Origin: Siniperca chuatsi
Lineage: Eukaryota > Chordata > Actinopteri > Centrarchiformes > Sinipercidae
Direction: 5' to 3'
Length of the DNA: 64,000 bases
Assembly: GCF_020085105.1 (NCBI RefSeq)
Contig: NC_058053.1
Location: 16,525,888 to 16,589,887 of the forward strand
The first letter of the stretch is position 1. Every line of letters starts with the position of its first letter. A program made the translations under genes and the position numbers. The notes under the pieces are model-generated. The model worked only from the letters and a program-made list of their open reading frames with translations, searched no databases and was not told the DNA's origin. Positions 63,628-64,000 of the stretch are shown here, in pieces.

Positions 63628-64000
63628 GTAGGCCAATTTGTTTAGCAAACATATTTGATTTTATAGATTTAAAACAAATTATTTCTGCTCTCTGAAGTTT
63701 GGAAAATTAGACCATTTATTTCAGTCATTTTAAACTTAATTAAAGAAACAATATTAAATGGGCAGTGACTTTTTTCTGCCCAGACTAAGTTGGTAATTGC
63801 TTGAGTGTGACCGAAATAGAGCTCTTTCTCGTTAACAGGAGATGCCCAAGACATCGAAATCACACAAGATTCGTCTTGCGCGTCGTGCACTTTAACGCAT
63901 TTTCTAGTTTTCCTATGCTTGCCCATCACTCCCAGACAGCTGCTAGGTGACAGATAAGGTTTAAATCCTGGTTTTCAGCCGCGACTTCTGTCTGATAAAG
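63628..64000 (+). other. glra2: Start of glra2 intron 1
   Basis: It follows the GTAGGC donor. No further exon was recognised before the window ends; the - strand open frame at 63669-63929 is considered chance. Confidence 0.5.

Overview
This window is vertebrate nuclear DNA, almost certainly from a ray-finned (teleost) fish. Genes are split by GT-AG introns, coding density is low, and the encoded proteins are vertebrate orthologues. The intergenic and intronic DNA carries repeat families that I recognise as typical of teleost, probably percomorph, genomes. The species cannot be named from the sequence.

Layout: (1) 95-740, + strand, the last two coding exons of an egfl6-like gene (C-terminal MAM domain), with 3'UTR to about 1.6 kb. 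(2) About 2.2-4.55 kb, + strand, rab9a, coding in a single exon. (3) 4999-6400, - strand, trappc2 (sedlin), four coding exons that give exactly 140 residues; one intron is of the AT-AC U12 type. (4) 7210-15762, + strand, ofd1, 22 coding exons, about 1066 residues, head-to-head with trappc2. (5) 18171-46290, - strand, gpm6b (M6B proteolipid), with a four-base first coding exon, a 22.6 kb first intron and two alternative last exons. (6) 63560-63627, + strand, the signal-peptide exon of a glra2-like glycine receptor alpha gene, which runs off the right edge.

Gene order and orientation match human Xp22.2 (EGFL6, RAB9A, TRAPPC2, OFD1, GPM6B, GLRA2). TCEANC and GEMIN8, which lie in the human interval, were not seen. 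The gene-poor interval 46.4-63 kb separates the divergent 5' ends of gpm6b and glra2, both neural membrane-protein genes, and is where shared cis-regulation would be expected. The first intron of gpm6b is rich in short non-autonomous transposon and SINE-like fragments.

I found no evidence for a new multi-gene system. The most notable signals are the AT-AC intron in trappc2, the paired alternative last exons of gpm6b, the cryptic glra2 first exon, an old inverted repeat near 47 kb, a roughly 23-bp degenerate tandem array near 54 kb, and several MITE-like elements. All family assignments are by eye from translated exons and remembered family features; no database search was run.
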